Source: a virus. Taken from it: a DNA stretch of 34,929 nt. The stretch is from positions 1 through 34,929 of IMG/VR virus record IMGVR_UViG_3300004097_000021, one strand, 5' to 3'. Under the pieces are notes generated by a model, which saw only the letters and a program-made list of their open reading frames with translations, did not search any database and was not told where the DNA came from. The translations under genes and the position numbers were made by a program. Positions 1 through 6,769 of the stretch are shown piece by piece; within the stretch, counting starts at the first letter, position 1, and every line of letters begins with the position of its first letter.

Positions 1-3000
1 ATGATGGAATCACTTGGGAGTTTATAGGACCTAGAGATTCCATTTCTATATCAGTGACGGCCTCTGGAAGTGCTTTACCTTTAAATGACTTAACAGATGT
101 AAATGCTGCTGCTCCTAGCGCTGGTCAGATTTTAAGTTGGGACTCTACAAATTCAGAATGGATTGCAGGGCCATGGAATGTTACTGAAGTAGTCAGAGAT
201 GGCTTAACAGCAGCAACAGGTTCATTGATATACAATACAACTACGAACTTTTTGAATTATTGGAATGGTACTGAATGGCTTACTATTCCTGCGGGTGGTG
301 GTGATGCTACAGCAATTCATATTGATGCTGCTGGAGAGATAGCAGGTATTACTTTGAAAGCTTTACCAGTAGCTGCTGACCTTCTTGTTATAGAAGATAG
401 TGAGGCTGCAAATGCTAAAAAGAGTATTACAATTGGAACTATTGACCATGATTCTCTTGCTAATTTTGTAGCTAATGAACATATAGATTGGACTTTGGCA
501 GGGGCAGGAACGATAGATGTTTCTAACTATGTAGAGGGTGGCCCAGGCACAGATACAACTGCTTTCCATAGAGATATTAACGGAGAGTTTGCTTCTCTTA
601 CAGCGAAAACCATACCAGCAGCAGATGACTTCTTAGTTATAGAAAGTCTTGCAAATACTAATGCTAAAAGGTCTGTTACGTTTGCTAACCTTAATGCAAC
701 TATAGACCACGATGCTCTTACTAACTTTGTGGCCAATGAGCATATAGATTGGAGCGCAGCTTTAGCAGGTACTATAGATGTTTCCAACTACATCGAGGGT
801 GGGCCTGGAACAGACACAACTGCTTTCCATGATGTGGCCAATGAACTTACTACAAAAACAGTAATAAAAACTACTCCTACAACTGCAGATATTATTTTGA
901 TTCAAGATCAAGCAGATGCTGGGAATCTTAAACACGCTACTGTAGCCTCAATTGTTTCCTTGGGTGCAGATGCAGATGCTATTCATGGTAATGTTGCTGG
1001 CGAGATAGCTGCCTTAACTGAAAAGGCCGTTCCTGTAAGTGCAGATCTTTTAATTATAGAAGACTCTGCCGATAGTAATAATAAGAAGAAAGTACAGATA
1101 GGTAACTTGCCGGCCGGTGGCGGGGATACTACTAGAATAACAGATGGTGGTGCTGTTTGGGTAGATACTGATGAAGTAACAGATCAAGTAATAATGAATG
1201 TTGGTCTTACAGGTGGTGCACGGGCAATATGGAGTCAAACGAATGGCGGCCAGTTCGCTCTAAGGCCTAGCTCTGGCGGCACATCACCTACTATTGCATT
1301 TCAAGAACCTGATGGACTTCAAAACAATGTTATAAAACTAGGTGCTCCTCAAGTAGATGTTACTGAATATTCGATACAGCTACCTGCTGCTCCTCCTGGC
1401 GCAAACCAGATACTACAATCAGACGCTACTGCTGATGCCATTGCTATACTTAGTTGGGTAGATCCACCTGCAGGCGGAGGCTCAAGCTTTGAAATAAGAG
1501 ATGAAGATTCAGACACATACTTCACTACTCAACAAAATGGTGTAGGTACAGATTCAGACGCTTTATTTTGGCAACTAGGGGTCACTCCAGGAATCTACAC
1601 TGGTGTTTTTGATTCAGGTAATCTTCAGTTTAATTGGAATGATGGCACAGATATAAGTTATATTACTTTTTCAACTAATGATGGCCTATTAGATATTTAT
1701 AATCAGGTAAGTGATCAGGCAGGTATTAACTTGTTTGGTGGTACTAATTCTGCTTTCTCTGTAGCAGTAAAATCTCCTACAGGCTTAACGGCCAATTACA
1801 ACATCACTTTACCAACAGCAGGCCCAACAGGAGCAGGCCAGATCCTAGAGTCAGATGCTTCTGGGAATTTAAATTGGGTTACTCCTTCTGGAGTTGCTGA
1901 TGAAATCAGAGATGCTGATGGTGATACTCAGATCCAAGTGGAAGAAACTGCTGACGATGATACTATTCGTTTTGATGCTAATGGAACTGAAATTGGTGTG
2001 ATTGATTCTAGTGGATTCACTCTAAGTAGTGGGGTCTTTAGCGGCGATGGGTCTTCATTAACCAATATTGGATCATCCTCTATCTCTGATGGAAGTATCA
2101 CAGTTAATGATACTAGCTTTGGTTCGACTACCTCTACTCAAGAAGGTTTAAACATACCTACGGCAGCGACGGCCCCGACTAATGATAGTTTAGGTAATTT
2201 ACTTTCTACTGATGATAAAGGACAGTTCTATTTCAATACAACAGATAACAAGCTACAAGTTTGGGATGGAGACTCTTGGGAAGATAGTGCTGCAGGTTCC
2301 GATAGTATCATAGATGCTGATGGTGATACTTATATCACAGTAGATAAAGGTCCTGATTTTGATGAGATTAATTTTTATACTGGTTCTCAAGGAGCGAGGA
2401 CAGTAGATAATCCGGTTATGAAACTGAGGGACGTTTCACTTCAAATTAATTCCCGTAGCACTCGTATGCGTCCTTTAGATCACCTAGGGGATGTATGGAC
2501 GCAAGAGCAACCTGTCCTTACCGTTTCCAGATACTATGTACAGGGTAACGGCCTTAGTGAGGTTGCTAAGTTCGATTCTGAGTCATCGGCTGGCGGAGCT
2601 CTTGATGGTGATGGTGGATACATTTCTTTATTTTCACAGACTCCGGGCTTTGTCGCTATGAGGCCAGCAGTTCAATTGGCTTGGTTATTTACCAATGAAG
2701 CTAACGAGACCTTATCAGAGGGTTTATTTAGAACTTACTTAGAGGATCCTAATGATGGTGGTCTTAACCCAACCATGTCCTTGGCAACAGAGCTAAAGAT
2801 GGGCGAACTAACCATAAAAGGACTAAGCGGTGCCATTAACAGGTCTGCAAAGGTAACTCTCCATGATCAGGATAACTCAAATAAACTATCTATTAGTGCA
2901 CCAGCAAATGTTACTGTTGATAAAAATATCATCTTACCAACTGGCAACCCAATAACAGGACAAGTTCTAGAAGTAGTATCTATAAATAACCCTAACACTA

Positions 3001-3434
3001 ATGATGTCGAATTAGGTTGGGCAACTCCTTTATCTGGCGGTGGAGCTGGTACACAATATGTTTATACGGCCAACGGTGATGGTATCTCAACGGTGGTTCC
3101 AGATTCTCAATGGACAGCCGCTTGTGCTGATACTGATGGATGCACAGTTAGAATGATGATGAGAAGCTACTCTGCTACCGGGGATGCGGCACATTCTAAA
3201 GTTATTAGTTTTTACGTTAATAGTGGCTTCAATAATGCTTTTAGAATAGATGAACCAGCATTGAAAACAGGTAATGTGGGTAACAATATTAATCAGAATA
3301 TTATAGATCATTTCAGCTCTTGCAGATTTGAAGATTTTCAACAAGGCTTTACAGACTCCACTAACGATTTGTGGCTGAATAACTATTCAGCAGGCTTTAC
3401 AAATGATGTATGTATTCTGGTAATCGTAGACTAA
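1..3434 (+). CDS. Tail fibre protein, 5' end cut by the window
   Basis: The frame is open from base 3, so the GTG at 54 is internal and the true start lies outside the window. The first visible residues (DGITWEFIG) resemble a segment near residue 60 of the fibre gene at 32006 (DGGTTW), so an N-terminal piece is probably missing. The protein is long, rich in Gly, Asp, Thr and Asn, and built of short repeats: AIH/AFH...GE...K..P..ADLLIIEDS, DHD.L.NFVANEHIDW, NTT.N.L..W.G..W, and QILESDASGNLNWVTP-like linkers. These are typical of phage tail fibres. The C-terminal ~130 residues are non-repetitive and contain four cysteines; this is probably the receptor-binding tip. Host adsorption is inferred from family and position after the structural genes. 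Four small + strand genes follow. Fibre identity is confident; the receptor is unknown. Confidence 0.85.
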   Translation, partial: DGITWEFIGPRDSISISVTASGSALPLNDLTDVNAAAPSAGQILSWDSTNSEWIAGPWNVTEVVRDGLTAATGSLIYNTTTNFLNYWNGTEWLTIPAGGGDATAIHIDAAGEIAGITLKALPVAADLLVIEDSEAANAKKSITIGTIDHDSLANFVANEHIDWTLAGAGTIDVSNYVEGGPGTDTTAFHRDINGEFASLTAKTIPAADDFLVIESLANTNAKRSVTFANLNATIDHDALTNFVANEHIDWSAALAGTIDVSNYIEGGPGTDTTAFHDVANELTTKTVIKTTPTTADIILIQDQADAGNLKHATVASIVSLGADADAIHGNVAGEIAALTEKAVPVSADLLIIEDSADSNNKKKVQIGNLPAGGGDTTRITDGGAVWVDTDEVTDQVIMNVGLTGGARAIWSQTNGGQFALRPSSGGTSPTIAFQEPDGLQNNVIKLGAPQVDVTEYSIQLPAAPPGANQILQSDATADAIAILSWVDPPAGGGSSFEIRDEDSDTYFTTQQNGVGTDSDALFWQLGVTPGIYTGVFDSGNLQFNWNDGTDISYITFSTNDGLLDIYNQVSDQAGINLFGGTNSAFSVAVKSPTGLTANYNITLPTAGPTGAGQILESDASGNLNWVTPSGVADEIRDADGDTQIQVEETADDDTIRFDANGTEIGVIDSSGFTLSSGVFSGDGSSLTNIGSSSISDGSITVNDTSFGSTTSTQEGLNIPTAATAPTNDSLGNLLSTDDKGQFYFNTTDNKLQVWDGDSWEDSAAGSDSIIDADGDTYITVDKGPDFDEINFYTGSQGARTVDNPVMKLRDVSLQINSRSTRMRPLDHLGDVWTQEQPVLTVSRYYVQGNGLSEVAKFDSESSAGGALDGDGGYISLFSQTPGFVAMRPAVQLAWLFTNEANETLSEGLFRTYLEDPNDGGLNPTMSLATELKMGELTIKGLSGAINRSAKVTLHDQDNSNKLSISAPANVTVDKNIILPTGNPITGQVLEVVSINNPNTNDVELGWATPLSGGGAGTQYVYTANGDGISTVVPDSQWTAACADTDGCTVRMMMRSYSATGDAAHSKVISFYVNSGFNNAFRIDEPALKTGNVGNNINQNIIDHFSSCRFEDFQQGFTDSTNDLWLNNYSAGFTNDVCILVIVD
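288..1115 (+). repeat. Degenerate tandem repeats in the fibre shaft
   Basis: Four diverged copies of one protein unit begin at AIH or AFH codons at 312, 561, 822 and 978. Copies 1 and 2 also share the DHD.L.NFVANEHIDW...GTIDVSNY.EGG half, giving periods of about 249 and 261 bases. Copies 3 and 4 are shorter. A further copy (AIHDNVSGEI...DLVIIEDS) lies in the second fibre gene near 32921-33003. Confidence 0.75.
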
Positions 3435-3451
3435 TAACAAAAGGATATAAA

Positions 3452-3664
3452 ATGGATCAAGAACTAAAAGACAAACTAAAAGCAGAAGGACTAGACCTAG
3501 CAGAAGAAAGTGTAAAGGATCTAGTAGAGAACGCTCTAAACACGATTAAAGCAATCGTAAAGGTCACAGAAAATAAATATGATGATATGGCATTACCTCT
3601 AATTGACTTGGCGGAGAAGGCGATTATGGATGCCGTAGACAAGATTGATGGCGAAGAAGGGTGA
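3452..3664 (+). CDS. Small acidic helical protein of unknown function
   Basis: 70 residues, very rich in Lys, Glu, Asp and Ala, with no membrane segment or cysteine; most of it reads as amphipathic helix. The ATG at 3452 is chosen because AAGGA lies about seven bases upstream and the longer frame from 3410 would run into the fibre gene. It starts just after the fibre stop and its own stop overlaps the GTG of the next small gene, so it looks like part of one + strand unit. The stretch ENKYDDMALPLI followed by a DKIDGEEG tail reminds me of small proteins of marine phages, but I know no function. Position between fibre and lipoprotein would fit a lysis or virion accessory role; this is only a guess. 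Confidence 0.7.
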   Translation: MDQELKDKLKAEGLDLAEESVKDLVENALNTIKAIVKVTENKYDDMALPLIDLAEKAIMDAVDKIDGEEG

Positions 3665-3837
3665 GTGACGGAGACAGAGTAAATAACGGCCTTAAGCTCA
3701 AAGACGATTATTTATCTGAAAAAGAGATTAGGGCCTATATTTCTAAGATGGCAGAAAAAGAGTTTGATGCTGAGAGGTTTATCAGACTAACTCAAAAAAC
3801 TGTAGAGGACTTAAATGGAGACAGCAACAATCATTAA
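3661..3837 (+). CDS. Small hypothetical protein with GTG start
   Basis: A 58-residue frame opens with GTG at 3661, overlapping the previous stop in a GTGA junction, and ends with TAA at 3835-3837, inside the start of the next gene. It fills a gap of about 150 bases between two likely genes, and both junctions overlap, as expected of coupled phage genes. A purine-rich stretch (GAAGAAGG) touches the start codon, which is close for a ribosome-binding site, so coupling may matter. The product is charged and probably helical (LSEKEIRAYISKMAEKEFDAERF), with no membrane segment or cysteine. No function recognised. Confidence 0.5.
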   Translation: MSDGDRVNNGLKLKDDYLSEKEIRAYISKMAEKEFDAERFIRLTQKTVEDLNGDSNNH

Positions 3838-4054
3838 ACTAGCCACAGAAGTAGCAGGAGTTTTAAATAAGCTTCTTTCTAATATGCCGACACAAGAACA
3901 AAAGAGGATGGATAGTTTTTTTAAATTTCTTGATGCTTACGAAACAGAATTAAAAAAGGCCGATGCGGATTTTGATAGAATCCTTTTAATGAGGCAACGT
4001 AAGGAACTTCTCCTAGATACTGTTATCGAGCAATTGAGAAAAGGCAGGGGGTAA
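3815..4054 (+). CDS. Hypothetical helical protein
   Basis: 79 residues with ATG start at 3815; GAGG lies a few bases upstream inside the previous small gene, which it overlaps by 23 bases. The N-terminal half (TIIKLATEVAGVLNKLLSNM) is amphipathic rather than a clear membrane span; the C-terminal half is charged and looks coiled-coil-like (ETELKKADADFDRILLMRQRKELLLDTVIEQL). It directly precedes a lipoprotein gene. In many phages the slot after the fibres holds holin and spanin genes, but this protein lacks a convincing transmembrane helix, so I do not call it a holin or inner spanin. Confidence 0.65.
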   Translation: METATIIKLATEVAGVLNKLLSNMPTQEQKRMDSFFKFLDAYETELKKADADFDRILLMRQRKELLLDTVIEQLRKGRG

Positions 4055-4056
4055 GA

Positions 4057-4362
4057 ATGAAATCTAATGACGAAAAAAAAATTCCTTATTTTGTAATGAT
4101 TCTTAAGATGAGTTTTTTCCTCTGCCTGTTTATTTCATGTGCTGATTTAACAAAAGTCTCTACAGACCCTCTTGCAAAAGATCAAAGGTATTACAGGCTA
4201 AGAACTGATAAGCCTTTAATTATCTATCATAGAAAGTGCAAGAAGGTTGGGACAGGATTGACAGGTAAGTTTGACTGTACTGAGACTGAATACGACCTAA
4301 AGAAAGATTGGGATTATTTTGCTCCAAGCTTTATGTTTGCCCCTTATCATATATTAAAGTAG
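4057..4362 (+). CDS. Predicted lipoprotein, exported
   Basis: 101 residues. The N-terminus has a charged n-region (KSNDEKK), a hydrophobic core (FVMILKMSFFLCLFI) and a probable lipobox ending LFIS-C, so signal peptidase II processing and attachment to a membrane in the envelope are likely. The mature part is about 70 residues with two more cysteines (CKK and DCTE) that could pair. A strong GGCAGGGGG ribosome-binding site sits before the ATG, two bases after the preceding stop. An outer spanin is possible from the lipoprotein character and position, but no inner spanin partner is apparent. A superinfection-exclusion lipoprotein is an alternative. It is the last + strand gene before a convergent junction. 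Confidence 0.65.
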   Translation: MKSNDEKKIPYFVMILKMSFFLCLFISCADLTKVSTDPLAKDQRYYRLRTDKPLIIYHRKCKKVGTGLTGKFDCTETEYDLKKDWDYFAPSFMFAPYHILK

Positions 4363-4439
4363 CCCCGCCTTAGCTTCCAGAAAAGTAACAGTTTATATTA
4401 CTTTAACTAAGACAGAGCTTAATTTGAAAACATGACCCC

Positions 4440-4458
4440 CATTAATTATTAATTAATG
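4440..4458. other. Perfect AT-rich palindrome between convergent operons
   Basis: CATTAATTA and TAATTAATG pair perfectly around a single T. It sits in the 157-base gap between the + strand lipoprotein gene (ends 4362) and the - strand operon (ends 4520). It lacks GC pairs, so it is a weak terminator at best. I see no standard terminator elsewhere in this gap. Confidence 0.4.
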
Positions 4459-4519
4459 CCATACCAATCTCTAATTTAAGTGAGGGCCATATTTTTTGAT
4501 TTTACTTAGCGTACTAATT

Positions 4520-4804
4520 CTAAGGATTAACAATCTTAGCATCGGCCTTATCTTTTGCCAACGTTAAATCTTCAACAGGTTCTTTTACTTTAGGTTGAGC
4601 TTCTTTAAGCTTTTTTAAAGCATCTGCTACTTCAGCTTTAGTGAAGTTCTTAGTCTGGCATACAGTAACAGAAGTCGTTGTAGTGACATTTGTTGTAGGA
4701 TCTGTCACAGATGGCTTTGTGTCAGTTGTGCAAGTCTGTCTGTTTAATCCAGTAGCAGAAAATGCACTCGTCGAAATAAGCGCCAATAAAACTAATTTTT
4801 TCAT
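4520..4804 (-). CDS. Small secreted (periplasmic) protein
   Basis: The start is set at the ATG at 4804, where GGAGGAATT lies just upstream; the longer frame from 4834 has no such site and would bury the signal peptide. The 94-residue product begins MKKLVLLALISTSAFSA, a clear Sec signal peptide with cleavage expected after AFSA. The mature part has two cysteines (QTC and VCQTK) around a Thr/Val-rich stretch, then a charged, probably helical C-terminal half with lysines and prolines. It is the last gene of the long - strand operon, directly after two tiny membrane or lipid-anchored proteins. Envelope modification, superinfection exclusion or lysis support are all possible; no family is recognised. 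Confidence 0.7.
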   Translation of the reverse strand: MKKLVLLALISTSAFSATGLNRQTCTTDTKPSVTDPTTNVTTTTSVTVCQTKNFTKAEVADALKKLKEAQPKVKEPVEDLTLAKDKADAKIVNP

Positions 4805-4815
4805 AATTCCTCCAT

Positions 4816-4923
4816 TTATAAAGTAAGTAGCCAATCGGCTATCATGTAAAAAAGTATTGAGAATATAAAAGTCACATAAAGTAAAACGCAGACCCAGCCG
4901 AAGTGCGAATATTTATCATTCAT
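4816..4923 (-). CDS. 35-residue single-span membrane peptide
   Basis: A short frame opens with ATG at 4923-4921, overlapping the TGA of the upstream lipoprotein gene in an ATGA junction, and ends with TAA at 4818-4816, about a dozen bases before the next start. The peptide has a short polar N-terminus (MNDKYSHFGW) and a run of roughly 20 hydrophobic residues (VCVLLYVTFIFSILFYMI), then a short tail. No own ribosome-binding site is seen close by, so translation is probably coupled to the upstream gene. The overlap on one side, tight spacing on the other and a clean membrane span argue that it is real. Role unknown; a holin-like or membrane-stress peptide is conceivable. Confidence 0.5.
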   Translation of the reverse strand: MNDKYSHFGWVCVLLYVTFIFSILFYMIADWLLTL

Positions 4924-5063
4924 CGTTCGCACTCAATTGCTATCCTCTCTATGTAGCTATAGCCATTCCAATCGTAATAATATTTTTCATGGCAGGTTTT
5001 TTTACCACAACCGCCCAAACTAACAATAACTGCTAGTAGTAGTATCCTAATTAACAAAACCAT
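4920..5063 (-). CDS. 47-residue lipoprotein
   Basis: The frame starts with ATG at 5063-5061, inside the last codons of the upstream gene, and stops at 4922-4920. The N-terminus MVLLIRILLLAVIVSLGGC is a textbook lipoprotein signal with lipobox LGG-C, so a mature lipopeptide of about 29 residues would be anchored in the envelope. The mature part has two further cysteines and is Tyr-rich (YYYDWNGYSY). GGAGG lies about 11 bases upstream of the ATG. It overlaps neighbours on both sides (17 bases upstream, 4 downstream). Very short lipoproteins of this size occur among phage outer spanins and exclusion proteins; the function here is not established. Confidence 0.55.
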   Translation of the reverse strand: MVLLIRILLLAVIVSLGGCGKKTCHEKYYYDWNGYSYIERIAIECER

Positions 5064-5286
5064 AAATTTCTATGCCTCCACGAAGGTTCAACTTAGGAAA
5101 GCTACTTTTCTTTTCTTTACCTTCAAATAGATAATTAACATAGACTCTATCTAGTTTCTTATCTAATCTCATTGATAAAACCTCATCAGCGTGTCCTAAA
5201 TGGTTTAATATTTGCGTAATCCTAAGATCCTTAACTTCCTCCATATTATCCATTTTGATTTTATGGCGGTCAAACTTTTTACTCAT
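5047..5286 (-). CDS. Hypothetical protein
   Basis: 79 residues, ATG at 5286 with AAGGGA about nine bases upstream. It overlaps the end of the CsrA-like gene upstream by eight bases and the following lipoprotein gene by 17 bases, so it is embedded in the operon. The N-terminal part is basic (MSKKFDRHKIKMD); the middle reads as helix (EEVKDLRITQILNHLGHADEVL); the C-terminus looks like beta strands (LDRVYVNYLFEGK, GGIEIYGF). No cysteine pairs or membrane segment. I do not recognise a family. Its tight link to the CsrA-like gene leaves open a joint regulatory role. Confidence 0.65.
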   Translation of the reverse strand: MSKKFDRHKIKMDNMEEVKDLRITQILNHLGHADEVLSMRLDKKLDRVYVNYLFEGKEKKSSFPKLNLRGGIEIYGFVN

Positions 5287-5455
5287 TGTAGTCCCTTATG
5301 TGTTCAGGTCTTTCTATTTTAAGTTCTTTATCAGCATGAATTATAAGCTTGAATTTATTTTTTCCTGCTACTCCAGCAACTTTAATATCAATAGGCCCTA
5401 TGGTTATCTTTTCTTCGCCTCTAACCACTAGAACTAATCTTCCTTTATTCGTCAT
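5279..5455 (-). CDS. csrA: CsrA/RsmA-like RNA-binding translational regulator
   Basis: 58 residues, the usual size for CsrA (about 60). It aligns by eye with CsrA along its length: LVLVVRGEEKITIG matches LILTRRVGETLMIG, then IDIKVAGVAG matches the VTVTVLGVKG strand, and ADKELKIERPEHI matches APKEVSVHREEIY. The RNA-contacting arginine of the C-terminal strand (Arg44 in E. coli) is kept as Arg49, and Glu46 as Glu51; Glu45 is replaced by Pro. CsrA dimers bind GGA in RNA hairpin loops, often at ribosome-binding sites. The ATG at 5455 has AGGGG upstream and avoids overlap with the preceding gene; a TTG at 5476 is the alternative. Four early genes in this window carry GGA-loop hairpins at their starts and are candidate targets. 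No structure search was possible. Confidence 0.75.
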   Translation of the reverse strand: MTNKGRLVLVVRGEEKITIGPIDIKVAGVAGKNKFKLIIHADKELKIERPEHIRDYNE

Positions 5456-5463
5456 ACATACCC

Positions 5464-5679
5464 CTAAGATTGCCAATTCAGATTATTTTTACACGCCTTA
5501 CAAACTCTATTAACCTTGCTTTTACTCCAAAATTGCTTGTCACAACTAAGACACTTACGCTTTTCTTTGCCTGATGAAACATCTTCAACTTCTTTACAAT
5601 ACTTGCAAAGCCTTCTGGTATCGCCATCAGAGATTTTCCACCAGAAGGACTCACAACAAAGCCTGCACTTTCTTTTCAC
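5464..5679 (-). CDS. Tandem zinc-ribbon protein
   Basis: 71 residues, GTG start at 5679 that overlaps the previous stop (GTGA); GGAAG lies upstream. The protein is an internal duplication of one unit, RKC..C...FW.K....R.CK.CK: the first copy has cysteine pairs at 5/8 and 25/28, the second at 43/46 and 60/63, so each copy can hold one zinc ion. Both copies are basic and aromatic. Such small treble-clef or ribbon proteins in phages usually bind nucleic acid or a host protein, for example RNA polymerase or a nuclease; the partner is unknown. It lies directly before the CsrA-like gene in the early operon. Confidence 0.7.
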   Translation of the reverse strand: MKRKCRLCCESFWWKISDGDTRRLCKYCKEVEDVSSGKEKRKCLSCDKQFWSKSKVNRVCKACKNNLNWQS

Positions 5680-6143
5680 GCAGACTTCCTTTTATTTGCT
5701 ATGTGTTCAGCTCTTAACTTTACCCATTTTTTGTACTCGTCATGGCTCATAGTTTTATGACCTCTAAGCGTAGGATAATGGGCCATCCTTGTATTTCCAT
5801 TCTCACAATTACATCTAAAAGCAGACGAGTAAGGCTTAGGCTTGCCAGACATAGGACATTTTTGAACTACATACCTAACAACAATTCCAGTAGAATCACA
5901 CATAGTGCATGGTGTAAAGCTTTCCGCTTCCATCTCAGCCCTAGCCATCATTAGCCTATTATCAAAATCTTTCATGGTAGGCGTGAAGTTATTGTTTCCG
6001 ATAATATCATTTACTGCCTCAGTAAAATCATCGTTCTCAATATTTTTATATCTAAGCCAAATTAACTCTACTCGTTCTTCTGCAAAGTTTCTGAAACAGC
6101 TCTGGATTCTACCTATCTGTACTTGGAAATGGGTTCTATGCAT
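5676..6143 (-). CDS. Possible replicative-helicase-loader-like protein with zinc motif
   Basis: 155 residues. The N-terminal part (about 15-62) has a helical pattern ending PTMKDF that resembles the N-terminal domain of G39P-like phage helicase loaders. This is a weak match by eye. The middle (79-113) has CTMC, a lone C96 and CNC with Gly-rich spacers, a probable zinc site; the C-terminus is basic. The ATG at 6143 directly follows a hairpin that holds the Shine-Dalgarno sequence in its loop, and that hairpin overlaps the stop of the ERF gene. Position beside recombination genes suits a replication role. A general zinc-finger nucleic-acid-binding protein is the alternative. Confidence 0.5.
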   Translation of the reverse strand: MHRTHFQVQIGRIQSCFRNFAEERVELIWLRYKNIENDDFTEAVNDIIGNNNFTPTMKDFDNRLMMARAEMEAESFTPCTMCDSTGIVVRYVVQKCPMSGKPKPYSSAFRCNCENGNTRMAHYPTLRGHKTMSHDEYKKWVKLRAEHIANKRKSA

Positions 6144-6159
6144 ACTAACTCCTATTAGT
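6144..6159 (-). promoter_or_regulatory. Shine-Dalgarno hairpin, candidate CsrA site (copy 1)
   Basis: Read on the - strand: ACTAA, loop TAGGAG, TTAGT, then ATG at once. The stem is five perfect base pairs and the loop holds AGGAG. The 5' stem contains the TAA stop of the ERF gene (6157-6155), followed directly by an in-frame TAG, so ribosomes finishing ERF would reach and open this hairpin. Confidence 0.7.
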
Positions 6160-6757
6160 TTTTATTGCGCAAAAAATGGCGTGCATTATTTATAAAGTGA
6201 GTAGCTTGGTCATTCAAGTCTTCTTGCGTCGATAGCCACTTACAATAATCAATCAAGTCATTCCTATCTACCTCATTAAATCTCTTTCCCTTCATTTTAC
6301 CCATTGGGATGATATAATCCTCGATCTTCCCAATAGAATCGCTCGCAGAGGCATTTACGGGTTTATCAGACCCATGCTTGTTAGTGCTATCGCTGTCTTT
6401 GCTATCATCTATGCAAAATAATCCGTTAAGCGCATATTTTCGAGCATAACTAGAAGTTGATCCAGTTAATTGACTGGAATCCATCCCTTTCTTATTTGCT
6501 TCTTCACGAGCAAAGCCCTGAGCTGATATAGATTCTTCATTTAAAGAAATAGTAGCAGTCGCTTTGATATAGATTCTATCTCCAACAGCAACTATGTCAT
6601 CATTGATTACTAATACACAGGGAGCGAGTAAAGGCTTCAAAGCCTCTAATATATCTTCGCAACTACGATAATTGTACTTCCCAAAATTATTTCTTTGGTT
6701 CTTTGGTGCTTTGAGTTCTCTTTGGATCTTTGCTAAATTCTTTTGTAATTCACTCAT
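6155..6757 (-). CDS. erf: ERF-family single-strand DNA annealing protein
   Basis: 200 residues. ERF proteins anneal complementary single strands in phage recombination and genome circularisation. Family signs are the N-terminal helix and PKN..NNFGKYNYRSCEDILEALKPLL (about 18-44), the beta-rich core (INDDIVAVGDRIYIKATATI), and the signature SSYARKYALNGLFCIDD at about 102-118. After a Ser/Asp-rich linker, the C-terminal ~55 residues (PMGKMKGKRFNEV...YCKWL) resemble the small DUF3820-type domain, an uncommon tail for ERF. TAGGAG lies before the ATG but without a paired stem. It lies downstream of the RecE-like exonuclease with a homing endonuclease between, so exonuclease and annealing protein probably work as a two-component recombination system. 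Confidence 0.85.
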   Translation of the reverse strand: MSELQKNLAKIQRELKAPKNQRNNFGKYNYRSCEDILEALKPLLAPCVLVINDDIVAVGDRIYIKATATISLNEESISAQGFAREEANKKGMDSSQLTGSTSSYARKYALNGLFCIDDSKDSDSTNKHGSDKPVNASASDSIGKIEDYIIPMGKMKGKRFNEVDRNDLIDYCKWLSTQEDLNDQATHFINNARHFLRNKN

Positions 6758-6769
6758 TTTTTTCTCCTA

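Noticed and set aside
3452-4362. Holin-spanin lysis cassette
   Set aside because: Only the lipoprotein fits. None of the upstream small proteins has a convincing membrane span and no endolysin is adjacent.
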